DNA of 64,000 bases from Hippasteria phrygiana (taxonomy: Eukaryota > Echinodermata > Asteroidea > Valvatida > Goniasteridae). Positions 27,426 through 39,400 of the stretch are shown here, piece by piece. Position 1 is the stretch's first letter. The number at the start of each line of letters is the position of its first letter. The notes beneath the pieces are model-generated. The model was not told where the DNA came from. It did not search any database and saw nothing but the letters and a program-made list of their open reading frames with translations. The stretch covers positions 1-64,000 of the forward strand of contig JAZGUH010001247.1 in assembly GCA_037893225.1 (NCBI GenBank), written 5' to 3'. The translations under genes were made by a program, and so were the position numbers.

Positions 27426-27657
27426 AGCGCCAGATCTAAGCTATCCATACATGTCAAAATTACTGAATTTGGTTGATATTTCATGCAATTATGAATGAGT
27501 AAAGCAAGTCCATACCCCAGGGAATTTGACATGCATGGAGCAATAAATAAAAGGTAATCTGCACACAGATGTTGGCCGGAAAGAAAATAAACATTGCGAG
27601 GTTTGAATTTTCTCCACAAGTTTTAACTCTAAGAAGCCGCCGATAATTGCAACATGT
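27426..27657. repeat. Representative hybrid core-d monomer
   Basis: A125 and C134 are the c-type bases, but T147 and A155 are the a/b-type bases. The simplest origin is a switch between haplotypes in the interval 135-146. Copies with this core are also at 21632, 22792, 33912, 40 kb (39936), 60 kb (60780) and 62865, always in the same relative place in the 10-monomer order. Confidence 0.8.
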
Positions 27658-28352
27658 AGCGCCAGATCTAAGCTATCCATACATGTCAAAATTACTGAAT
27701 TTGGTTGATATTTCATGCAATTATGAATGAGTAAAGCAAGTCCATACCCCAGGGAATTTGACATGCATGGAGCAATAAATAGACGGTAACATGTACACAG
27801 ATGTTGGCCGGAAAGAAAATTAACATTGCGAGGTTTGAATTTTCTCCACAAGTGTTAACTCTAAGAAGCCGCCGATAATTGCAACATGTAGCGCCAGATC
27901 TAAGCTATCCATACATGTCAAAATTACTGAATTTGGTTGATATTTCATGCAATTATGAATGAGTAAAGCAAGTCCATACCCCAGGGAATTTGACATGCAT
28001 GGAGCAATAAATAAAAGGTAATCTGCACACAGATGGTGGCCGGGAAGCAAATAAACATTGCGAGGTTTGAATTTTCTCCACAAGTGTTAACTCTAAGAAG
28101 CCGCCGATAATTGCAACATGTAGCGCCAGATCTAAGCTATCCATACATGTCAAAATTACTGAATTTGGTTGATATTTCATGCAATTATGAATGAGTAAAG
28201 CAAGTCATACCCCAGGGAATTTGACAGGCATGGAGCAATAAATAGAAGGTAATATGCACACAGATGTTGGCCGGAAAGAAAATAAACATTGCGAGGTTTG
28301 AATTTTCTCCACAAGTTTTAACTCTAAGAAGCCGCCGATAATTGCAACATGT

Positions 28353-28584
28353 AGCGCCAGATCTAAGCTATCCATACATGTCAAAATTACTGAATTTGGT
28401 TGATATTTCATGCAATTATGAATGAGTAAAGCAAGTCCATACCCCAGGGAATTTGACAGGCATGGAGCAATAAATAAAAGGTAATCTGCACACAGATGGT
28501 GGCCGGGAAGAAAATAAACATTGCGAGGTTTGAATTTTCTCCACAAGTGTTAACTCTAAGAAGCCGCCGATAATTGCAACATGT
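28353..28584. repeat. Representative L-type core-c monomer (232 bp)
   Basis: The copy has GTCCAT, GACAGGCATGG, and the c core A125, C134, G147, G155, followed by G197 (HpaI site). The four core bases are almost always inherited together, so they mark one haplotype. Confidence 0.9.
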
Positions 28585-29510
28585 AGCGCCAGATCTAAGC
28601 TATCCATACATGTCAAAATTACTGAATTTGGTTGATATTTCATGCAATTATGAATGAGTAAAGCAAGTCATACCCCAGGGAATTTGACAGGCATGGAGCA
28701 ATAAATAGAAGGTAATATGCACACAGATGTTGGCCGGAAAGAAAATAAACATTGCGAGGTTTGAATTTTCTCCACAAGTTTTAACTCTAAGAAGCCGCCG
28801 ATAATTGCAACATGTAGCGCCAGATCTAAGCTATCCATACATGTCAAAATGACTGAATTTGGTTGATATTTCATGCAATTATGAATGAGTAAAGCAAGTC
28901 ATACCCCAGGGAATTTGACAGGCATGGAGCAATAAATAGAAGGTAATATGCACACAGATGTTGGCCGGAAAGAAAATAAACATTGCGAGGTTTGAATTTT
29001 CTCCACGAGTTTTAACTCTAAGAAGCCGCCGATAATTGCAACATGTAGCGCCAGATCTAAGCTATCCATACATGTCAAAATTACTGAATTTGGTTGATAT
29101 TTCATGCAATTATGAATGAGTAAAGCAAGTCCATACCCCAGGGAATTTGATATGCATGGAGCAATAAATAGACGGTAACATGTACACAGATGTTGGCCGG
29201 AAAGAAAATAAACATTGCGAGGTTTGAATTTTCTCCACAAGTGTTAACTCTAAGAAGCCGCCGATAATTGCAACATGTTGCGCCAGATCTAAGCTATCCA
29301 TACATGTCAAAATTACTGAATTTGGTTGATATTTCATGCAATTATGAATGAGTAAAGCAAGTCCATACCCCAGGGAATTTGACATGCATGGAGCAATAAA
29401 TAAAAGGTAATCTGCACACAGATGGTGGCCGGGAAGAAAATAAACATTGCGAGGTTTGAATTTTCTCCACAAGTGTTAACTCTAAGAAGCCGCCGATAAT
29501 TGCAACATGT
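28585..29510. repeat. Q unit, single copy (926 bp)
   Basis: The order is S-a-t (28585), S-a-r with G36 (28816), L-Y-b-g (29047) and L-T-c-g beginning TTGCGCC (29279). This is the Q order seen at 16306, here without the C20 to A change. Confidence 0.85.
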
Positions 29511-30669
29511 AGCGCCAGATCTAAGCTATCCATACATGTCAAAATTACTGAATTTGGTTGATATTTCATGCAATTATGAATGAGTAAAGCAAGTCATACC
29601 CCAGGGAATTTGACAGGCATGGAGCAATAAATAGAAGGTAATATGCACACAGATGTTGGCCGGAAAGAAAATAAACATTGCGAGGTTTGAATTTTCTCCA
29701 CAAGTTTTAACTCTAAGAAGCCGCCGATAATTGCAACATGTAGCGCCAGATCTAAGCTATCCATACATGTCAAAATTACTGAATTTGGTTGATATTTCAT
29801 GCAATTATGAATGAGTAAAGCAAGTCCATACCCCAGGGAATTTGACAGGCATGGAGCAATAAATAAAAGGTAATCTGCACACAGATGGTGGCCGGGAAGA
29901 AAATAAACATTGCGAGGTTTGAATTTTCTCCACAAGTTTTAACTCTAAGAAGCCGCCGATAATTGCAACATGTAGCGCCAGATCTAAGCTATCCATACAT
30001 GTCAAAATTACTGAATTTGGTTGATATTTCATGCAATTATGAATGAGTAAAGCAAGTCCATACCCCAGGGAATTTGACATGCATGGAGCAATAAATAGAC
30101 GGTAACATGTACACAGATGTTGGCCGGAAAGAAAATTAACATTGCGAGGTTTGAATTTTCTCCACAAGTGTTAACTCTAAGAAGCCGCCGATAATTGCAA
30201 CATGTAGCGCCAGATCTAAGCTATCCATACATGTCAAAATTACTGAATTTGGTTGATATTTCATGCAATTATGAATGAGTAAAGCAAGTCCATACCCCAG
30301 GGAATTTGACATGCATGGAGCAATAAATAAAAGGTAATCTGCACACAGATGGTGGCCGGGAAGAAAATAAACATTGCGAGGTTTGAATTTTCTCCACAAG
30401 TGTTAACTCTAAGAAGCCGCCGATAATTGCAACATGTAGCGCCAGATCTAAGCTATCCATACATGTCAAAATTACTGAATTTGGTTGATATTTCATGCAA
30501 TTATGAATGAGTAAAGCAAGTCCATACCCCAGGGAATTTGACAGGCATGGAGCAATAAATAAAAGGTAATCTGCACACAGATGGTGGCCGGGAAGAAAAT
30601 AAACATTGCGAGGTTTGAATTTTCTCCACAAGTGTTAACTCTAAGAAGCCGCCGATAATTGCAACATGT
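29511..30669. repeat. P unit, single copy (1,159 bp)
   Basis: The order is S-a-t (29511), L-G-c-t (29742), L-T-b-tt-g (29974), L-T-c-g (30206) and L-G-c-g (30438). The second copy is a c core with T197, a combination that marks P units; c copies elsewhere mostly have G197. Related P units lie at 42021, 45263 and 49200. Confidence 0.82.
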
Positions 30670-31363
30670 AGCGCCAGATCTAAGCTATCCATACATGTCA
30701 AAATTACTGAATTTGGTTGATATTTCATGCAATTATGAATGAGTAAAGCAAGTCATACCCCAGGGAATTTGACAGGCATGGAGCAATAAATAGAAGGTAA
30801 TATGCACACAGATGTTGGCCGGAAAGAAAATAAACATTGCGAGGTTTGAATTTTCTCCACAAGTTTTAACTCTAAGAAGCCGCCGATAATTGCAACATGT
30901 AGCGCCAGATCTAAGCTATCCATACATGTCAAAATGACTGAATTTGGTTGATATTTCATGCAATTATGAATGAGTAAAGCAAGTCATACCCCAGGGAATT
31001 TGACAGGCATGGAGCAATAAATAGAAGGTAATATGCACACAGATGTTGGCCGGAAAGAAAATAAACATTGCGAGGTTTGAATTTTCTCCACGAGTTTTAA
31101 CTCTAAGAAGCCGCCGATAATTGCAACATGTAGCGCCAGATCTAAGCTATCCATACATGTCAAAATTACTGCATTTGGTTGATATTTCATGCAATTATGA
31201 ATGAGTAAAGCAAGTCCATACCCCAGGGAATTTGACAGGCATGAAGCAATAAATAAAAGGTAATATGCACACAGATGTTGGCCGGAAAGAAAATAAACAT
31301 TGCGAGGTTTGAATTTTCTCCACAAGTGTTAACTCTAAGAAGCCGCCGATAATTGCAACATGT

Positions 31364-32290
31364 AGCGCCAGATCTAAGCTATCCATACATGTCAAAATTA
31401 CCGAATTTGGTTGATATTTCATGCAATTATGAATGAGTAAAGCAAGTCATACCCCAGGGAATTTGACAGGCATGGAGCAATAAATAGAAGGTAATATGCA
31501 CACAGATGTTGGCCGGAAAGAAAATAAACATTGCGAGGTTTGAATTTTCTCCACAAGTTTTAACTCTAAGAAGCCGCCGATAATTGCAACATGTAGCGCC
31601 AGATCTAAGCTATCCATACATGTCAAAATGACTGAATTTGGTTGATATTTCATGCAATTATGAATGAGTAAAGCAAGTCCATACCCCAGGGAATTTGACA
31701 GGCATGGAGCAATAAATAGAAGGTAATATGCACACAGATGTTGGCCGGAAAGAAAATAAACATTGCGAGGTTTGAATTTTCTCCACGAGTTTTAACTCTA
31801 AGAAGCCGCCGATAATTGCAACATGTAGCGCCAGATCTAAGCTATCCATACATGTCAAAATTACTGAATTTGGTTGATATTTCATGCAATTATGAATGAG
31901 TAAAGCAAGTCCATACCCCAGGGAATTTGATATGCATGGAGCAATAAATAGACGGTAACATGTACACAGATGTTGGCCGGAAAGAAAATAAACATTGCGA
32001 GGTTTGAATTTTCTCCACAAGTGTTAACTCTAAGAAGCCGCCGATAATTGCAACATGTAGCGCCAGATCTAAGCTATACATACATGTCAAAATTACTGAA
32101 TTTGGTTGATATTTCATGCAATTATGAATGAGTAAAGCAAGTCCATACCCCAGGGAATTTGACATGCATGGAGCAATAAATAAAAGGTAATCTGCACACA
32201 GATGGTGGCCGGGAAGAAAATAAACATTGCGAGGTTTGAATTTTCTCCACAAGTGTTAACTCTAAGAAGCCGCCGATAATTGCAACATGT
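31364..32290. repeat. Variant Q unit with C20 to A (927 bp)
   Basis: The four copies are S-a-t with T39 to C, L-a-r with G36, L-Y-b-g, and L-T-c-g with C20 to A but a normal AGCGCC start. The second copy is L-type here rather than S-type, hence 927 bp. It is repeated exactly at the checked sites at 37388-38314. Confidence 0.8.
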
Positions 32291-32753
32291 AGCGCCAGAT
32301 CTAAGCTATCCATACATGTCAAAATTACTGAATTTGGTTGATATTTCATGCAATTATGAATGAGTAAAGCAAGTCATACCCCAGGGAATTTGACAGGCAT
32401 GGAGCAATAAATAGAAGGTAATATGCACACAGATGTTGGCCGGAAAGAAAATAAACATTGCGAGGTTTGAATTTTCTCCACAAGTTTTAACTCTAAGAAG
32501 CCGCCGATAATTGCAACATGTAGCGCCAGATCTAAGCTATCCATACATGTCAAAATTACTGAATTTGGTTGATATTTCATGCAATTATGAATGAGTAAAG
32601 CAAGTCCATACCCCAGGGAATTTGACAGGCATGGAGCAATAAATAAAAGGTAATCTGCACACAGATGGTGGCCGGGAAGAAAATAAACATTGCGAGGTTT
32701 GAATTTTCTCCACAAGTGTTAACTCTAAGAAGCCGCCGATAATTGCAACATGT

Positions 32754-35070
32754 AGCGCCAGATCTAAGCTATCCATACATGTCAAAATTACTGAATTTGG
32801 TTGATATTTCATGCAATTATGAATGAGTAAAGCAAGTCATACCCCAGGGAATTTGACAGGCATGGAGCAATAAATAGAAGGTAATATGCACACAGATGTT
32901 GGCCGGAAAGAAAATAAACATTGCGAGGTTTGAATTTTCTCCACAAGTTTTAACTCTAAGAAGCCGCCGATAATTGCAACATGTAGCGCCAGATCTAAGC
33001 TATCCATACATGTCAAAATGACTGAATTTGGTTGATATTTCATGCAATTATGAATGAGTAAAGCAAGTCATACCCCAGGGAATTTGACAGGCATGGAGCA
33101 ATAAATAGAAGGTAATATGCACACAGATGTTGGCCGGAAAGAAAATAAACATTGCGAGGTTTGAATTTTCTCCACAAGTTTTAACTCTAAGAAGCCGCCG
33201 ATAATTGCAACATGTAGCGCCAGATCTAAGCTATCCATACATGTCAAAATTACTGAATTTGGTTGATATTTCATGCAATTATGAATGAGTAAAGCAAGTC
33301 CATACCCCAGGGAATTTGACATGCATGGAGCAATAAATAGACGGTAACATGTACACAGATGTTGGCCGGAAAGAAAATAAACATTGCGAGGTTTGAATTT
33401 TCTCCACAAGTTTTAACTCTAAGAAGCCGCCGATAATTGCAACATGTAGCGCCAGATCTAAGCTATCCATACATGTCAAAATTACTGAATTTGGTTGATA
33501 TTTCATGCAATTATGAATGAGTAAAGCAAGTCCATACCCCAGGGAATTTGACATGCATGGAGCAATAAATAGACGGTAACATGTACACAGATGTTGGCCG
33601 GAAAGAAAATAAACATTGCGAGGTTTGAATTTTCTCCACAAGTGTTAACTCTAAGAAGCCGCCGATAATTGCAACATGTAGCGCCAGATCTAAGCTATCC
33701 ATACATGTCAAAATTACTGAATTTGGTTGATATTTCATGCAATTATGAATGAGTAAAGCAAGTCCATACCCCAGGGAATTTGACATGCATGGAGCAATAA
33801 ATAGACGGTAACATGTACACAGATGTTGGCCGGAAAGAAAATAAACATTGCGAGGTTTGAATTTTCTCCACAAGTTTTAACTCTAAGAAGCCGCCGATAA
33901 TTGCAACATGTAGCGCCAGATCTAAGCTATCCATACATGTCAAAATTACTGAATTTGGTTGATATTTCATGCAATTATGAATGAGTAAAGCAAGTCCATA
34001 CCCCAGGGAATTTGACATGCATGGAGCAATAAATAAAAGGTAATCTGCACACAGATGTTGGCCGGAAAGAAAATAAACATTGCGAGGTTTGAATTTTCTC
34101 CACAAGTTTTAACTCTAAGAAGCCGCCGATAATTGCAACATGTAGCGCCAGATCTAAGCTATCCATACATGTCAAAATTACTGAATTTGGTTGATATTTC
34201 ATGCAATTATGAATGAGTAAAGCAAGTCCATACCCCAGGGAATTTGACATGCATGGAGCAATAAATAGACGGTAACATGTACACAGATGTTGGCCGGAAA
34301 GAAAATTAACATTGCGAGGTTTGAATTTTCTCCACAAGTGTTAACTCTAAGAAGCCGCCGATAATTGCAACATGTAGCGCCAGATCTAAGCTATCCATAC
34401 ATGTCAAAATTACTGAATTTGGTTGATATTTCATGCAATTATGAATGAGTAAAGCAAGTCCATACCCCAGGGAATTTGACATGCATGGAGCAATAAATAA
34501 AAGGTAATCTGCACACAGATGGTGGCCGGGAAGAAAATAAACATTGCGAGGTTTGAATTTTCTCCACAAGTGTTAACTCTAAGAAGCCGCCGATAATTGC
34601 AACATGTAGCGCCAGATCTAAGCTATCCATACATGTCAAAATTACTGAATTTGGTTGATATTTCATGCAATTATGAATGAGTAAAGCAAGTCATACCCCA
34701 GGGAATTTGACAGGCATGGAGCAATAAATAGAAGGTAATATGCACACAGATGTTGGCCGGAAAGAAAATAAACATTGCGAGGTTTGAATTTTCTCCACAA
34801 GTTTTAACTCTAAGAAGCCGCCGATAATTGCAACATGTAGCGCCAGATCTAAGCTATCCATACATGTCAAAATTACTGAATTTGGTTGATATTTCATGCA
34901 ATTATGAATGAGTAAAGCAAGTCCATACCCCAGGGAATTTGACAGGCATGGAGCAATAAATAAAAGGTAATCTGCACACAGATGGTGGCCGGGAAGAAAA
35001 TAAACATTGCGAGGTTTGAATTTTCTCCACAAGTGTTAACTCTAAGAAGCCGCCGATAATTGCAACATGT
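32754..35070. repeat. 10-monomer higher-order unit inside the duplicated block, first copy
   Basis: It has the same order as 26268-28584, but the c-type copy at 34376 has the normal A159. It lies at the right end of the 4,865-bp block. Its last four monomers, with the following L-T-c-g copy, are the unit duplicated in the 1,159-bp tandem that starts at 34144. Confidence 0.82.
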
Positions 35071-35302
35071 AGCGCCAGATCTAAGCTATCCATACATGTC
35101 AAAATTACTGAATTTGGTTGATATTTCATGCAATTATGAATGAGTAAAGCAAGTCCATACCCCAGGGAATTTGACATGCATGGAGCAATAAATAAAAGGT
35201 AATCTGCACACAGATGGTGGCCGGGAAGAAAATAAACATTGCGAGGTTTGAATTTTCTCCACAAGTGTTAACTCTAAGAAGCCGCCGATAATTGCAACAT
35301 GT
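34144..35302. repeat. 1,159-bp five-monomer segment, first copy
   Basis: The order is b-tt-g (34144), L-T-c-g (34376), S-a-t (34608), L-G-c-g (34839) and L-T-c-g (35071). The same order follows directly at 35303-36461. The presence of one S copy gives 1,159 bp rather than 1,160 bp. Confidence 0.8.
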
Positions 35303-36461
35303 AGCGCCAGATCTAAGCTATCCATACATGTCAAAATTACTGAATTTGGTTGATATTTCATGCAATTATGAATGAGTAAAGCAAGTCCATACCCCAGGGA
35401 ATTTGACATGCATGGAGCAATAAATAGACGGTAACATGTACACAGATGTTGGCCGGAAAGAAAATTAACATTGCGAGGTTTGAATTTTCTCCACAAGTGT
35501 TAACTCTAAGAAGCCGCCGATAATTGCAACATGTAGCGCCAGATCTAAGCTATCCATACATGTCAAAATTACTGAATTTGGTTGATATTTCATGCAATTA
35601 TGAATGAGTAAAGCAAGTCCATACCCCAGGGAATTTGACATGCATGGAGCAATAAATAAAAGGTAATCTGCACACAGATGGTGGCCGGGAAGAAAATAAA
35701 CATTGCGAGGTTTGAATTTTCTCCACAAGTGTTAACTCTAAGAAGCCGCCGATAATTGCAACATGTAGCGCCAGATCTAAGCTATCCATACATGTCAAAA
35801 TTACTGAATTTGGTTGATATTTCATGCAATTATGAATGAGTAAAGCAAGTCATACCCCAGGGAATTTGACAGGCATGGAGCAATAAATAGAAGGTAATAT
35901 GCACACAGATGTTGGCCGGAAAGAAAATAAACATTGCGAGGTTTGAATTTTCTCCACAAGTTTTAACTCTAAGAAGCCGCCGATAATTGCAACATGTAGC
36001 GCCAGATCTAAGCTATCCATACATGTCAAAATTACTGAATTTGGTTGATATTTCATGCAATTATGAATGAGTAAAGCAAGTCCATACCCCAGGGAATTTG
36101 ACAGGCATGGAGCAATAAATAAAAGGTAATCTGCACACAGATGGTGGCCGGGAAGAAAATAAACATTGCGAGGTTTGAATTTTCTCCACAAGTGTTAACT
36201 CTAAGAAGCCGCCGATAATTGCAACATGTAGCGCCAGATCTAAGCTATCCATACATGTCAAAATTACTGAATTTGGTTGATATTTCATGCAATTATGAAT
36301 GAGTAAAGCAAGTCCATACCCCAGGGAATTTGACATGCATGGAGCAATAAATAAAAGGTAATCTGCACACAGATGGTGGCCGGGAAGAAAATAAACATTG
36401 CGAGGTTTGAATTTTCTCCACAAGTGTTAACTCTAAGAAGCCGCCGATAATTGCAACATGT
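35303..36461. repeat. 1,159-bp five-monomer segment, second copy
   Basis: The order is b-tt-g (35303), L-T-c-g (35535), S-a-t (35767), L-G-c-g (35998) and L-T-c-g (36230). This segment bridges the two copies of the 4,865-bp block and accounts for the five monomers that separate them. Confidence 0.8.
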
Positions 36462-39400
36462 AGCGCCAGATCTAAGCTATCCATACATGTCAAAATTACT
36501 GAATTTGGTTGATATTTCATGCAATTATGAATGAGTAAAGCAAGTCCATACCCCAGGGAATTTGACAGGCATGGAGCAATAAATAAAAGGTAATCTGCAC
36601 ACAGATGGTGGCCGGGAAGAAAATAAACATTGCGAGGTTTGAATTTTCTCCACAAGTGTTAACTCTAAGAAGCCGCCGATAATTGCAACATGTAGCGCCA
36701 GATCTAAGCTATCCATACATGTCAAAATTACTGAATTTGGTTGATATTTCATGCAATTATGAATGAGTAAAGCAAGTCATACCCCAGGGAATTTGACAGG
36801 CATGGAGCAATAAATAGAAGGTAATATGCACACAGATGTTGGCCGGAAAGAAAATAAACATTGCGAGGTTTGAATTTTCTCCACAAGTTTTAACTCTAAG
36901 AAGCCGCCGATAATTGCAACATGTAGCGCCAGATCTAAGCTATCCATACATGTCAAAATGACTGAATTTGGTTGATATTTCATGCAATTATGAATGAGTA
37001 AAGCAAGTCATACCCCAGGGAATTTGACAGGCATGGAGCAATAAATAGAAGGTAATATGCACACAGATGTTGGCCGGAAAGAAAATAAACATTGCGAGGT
37101 TTGAATTTTCTCCACGAGTTTTAACTCTAAGAAGCCGCCGATAATTGCAACATGTAGCGCCAGATCTAAGCTATCCATACATGTCAAAATTACTGCATTT
37201 GGTTGATATTTCATGCAATTATGAATGAGTAAAGCAAGTCCATACCCCAGGGAATTTGACAGGCATGAAGCAATAAATAAAAGGTAATATGCACACAGAT
37301 GTTGGCCGGAAAGAAAATAAACATTGCGAGGTTTGAATTTTCTCCACAAGTGTTAACTCTAAGAAGCCGCCGATAATTGCAACATGTAGCGCCAGATCTA
37401 AGCTATCCATACATGTCAAAATTACCGAATTTGGTTGATATTTCATGCAATTATGAATGAGTAAAGCAAGTCATACCCCAGGGAATTTGACAGGCATGGA
37501 GCAATAAATAGAAGGTAATATGCACACAGATGTTGGCCGGAAAGAAAATAAACATTGCGAGGTTTGAATTTTCTCCACAAGTTTTAACTCTAAGAAGCCG
37601 CCGATAATTGCAACATGTAGCGCCAGATCTAAGCTATCCATACATGTCAAAATGACTGAATTTGGTTGATATTTCATGCAATTATGAATGAGTAAAGCAA
37701 GTCCATACCCCAGGGAATTTGACAGGCATGGAGCAATAAATAGAAGGTAATATGCACACAGATGTTGGCCGGAAAGAAAATAAACATTGCGAGGTTTGAA
37801 TTTTCTCCACGAGTTTTAACTCTAAGAAGCCGCCGATAATTGCAACATGTAGCGCCAGATCTAAGCTATCCATACATGTCAAAATTACTGAATTTGGTTG
37901 ATATTTCATGCAATTATGAATGAGTAAAGCAAGTCCATACCCCAGGGAATTTGATATGCATGGAGCAATAAATAGACGGTAACATGTACACAGATGTTGG
38001 CCGGAAAGAAAATAAACATTGCGAGGTTTGAATTTTCTCCACAAGTGTTAACTCTAAGAAGCCGCCGATAATTGCAACATGTAGCGCCAGATCTAAGCTA
38101 TACATACATGTCAAAATTACTGAATTTGGTTGATATTTCATGCAATTATGAATGAGTAAAGCAAGTCCATACCCCAGGGAATTTGACATGCATGGAGCAA
38201 TAAATAAAAGGTAATCTGCACACAGATGGTGGCCGGGAAGAAAATAAACATTGCGAGGTTTGAATTTTCTCCACAAGTGTTAACTCTAAGAAGCCGCCGA
38301 TAATTGCAACATGTAGCGCCAGATCTAAGCTATCCATACATGTCAAAATTACTGAATTTGGTTGATATTTCATGCAATTATGAATGAGTAAAGCAAGTCA
38401 TACCCCAGGGAATTTGACAGGCATGGAGCAATAAATAGAAGGTAATATGCACACAGATGTTGGCCGGAAAGAAAATAAACATTGCGAGGTTTGAATTTTC
38501 TCCACAAGTTTTAACTCTAAGAAGCCGCCGATAATTGCAACATGTAGCGCCAGATCTAAGCTATCCATACATGTCAAAATTACTGAATTTGGTTGATATT
38601 TCATGCAATTATGAATGAGTAAAGCAAGTCCATACCCCAGGGAATTTGACAGGCATGGAGCAATAAATAAAAGGTAATCTGCACACAGATGGTGGCCGGG
38701 AAGAAAATAAACATTGCGAGGTTTGAATTTTCTCCACAAGTGTTAACTCTAAGAAGCCGCCGATAATTGCAACATGTAGCGCCAGATCTAAGCTATCCAT
38801 ACATGTCAAAATTACTGAATTTGGTTGATATTTCATGCAATTATGAATGAGTAAAGCAAGTCATACCCCAGGGAATTTGACAGGCATGGAGCAATAAATA
38901 GAAGGTAATATGCACACAGATGTTGGCCGGAAAGAAAATAAACATTGCGAGGTTTGAATTTTCTCCACAAGTTTTAACTCTAAGAAGCCGCCGATAATTG
39001 CAACATGTAGCGCCAGATCTAAGCTATCCATACATGTCAAAATGACTGAATTTGGTTGATATTTCATGCAATTATGAATGAGTAAAGCAAGTCATACCCC
39101 AGGGAATTTGACAGGCATGGAGCAATAAATAGAAGGTAATATGCACACAGATGTTGGCCGGAAAGAAAATAAACATTGCGAGGTTTGAATTTTCTCCACA
39201 AGTTTTAACTCTAAGAAGCCGCCGATAATTGCAACATGTAGCGCCAGATCTAAGCTATCCATACATGTCAAAATTACTGAATTTGGTTGATATTTCATGC
39301 AATTATGAATGAGTAAAGCAAGTCCATACCCCAGGGAATTTGACATGCATGGAGCAATAAATAGACGGTAACATGTACACAGATGTTGGCCGGAAAGAAA

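Larger units (their letters stand above)
26268..28584. repeat. Reference 10-monomer higher-order unit (2,317 bp)
   Basis: Monomers start at 26268 (S-a-t), 26499 (S-a-t, G36), 26730 (L-T-b-t), 26962 (L-T-b-g), 27194 (L-T-b-t), 27426 (L-T-d-t), 27658 (L-T-b-tt-g), 27890 (L-T-c-g with A159 to C at 28048), 28122 (S-a-t) and 28353 (L-G-c-g). Three S copies and seven L copies give 2,317 bp. The same order recurs at 32754, 38778 and 59622. Those three lack the A159 to C base, so they form a separate sub-lineage. Confidence 0.88.
30206..35070. repeat. 21-monomer block, first copy of the 6,024-bp-offset duplication (4,865 bp)
   Basis: Every monomer class and rare marker that I checked in this block has a partner 6,024 bp to the right (36230-41094). 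Shared oddities include A41 to C at 31171, T39 to C near 31402, an unusual L-type core-a copy with G193 at 31595, and CTATACATAC at 32077. The block contains a variant Q unit (31364-32290) and a full 10-monomer unit (32754-35070). It overlaps the last two copies of the P unit at 29511. Confidence 0.85.

Noticed and set aside
26268..28584. RNA polymerase III promoter in each monomer (TGGCCGGAAAG as A box, GGTTTGAATTT as B box)
   Set aside because: The B-box match lacks three key bases of GGTTCGANTCC, the A-box match lacks one, and the gap of 16 bp is shorter than in tRNA-type promoters. A tRNA-derived SINE origin cannot be supported.
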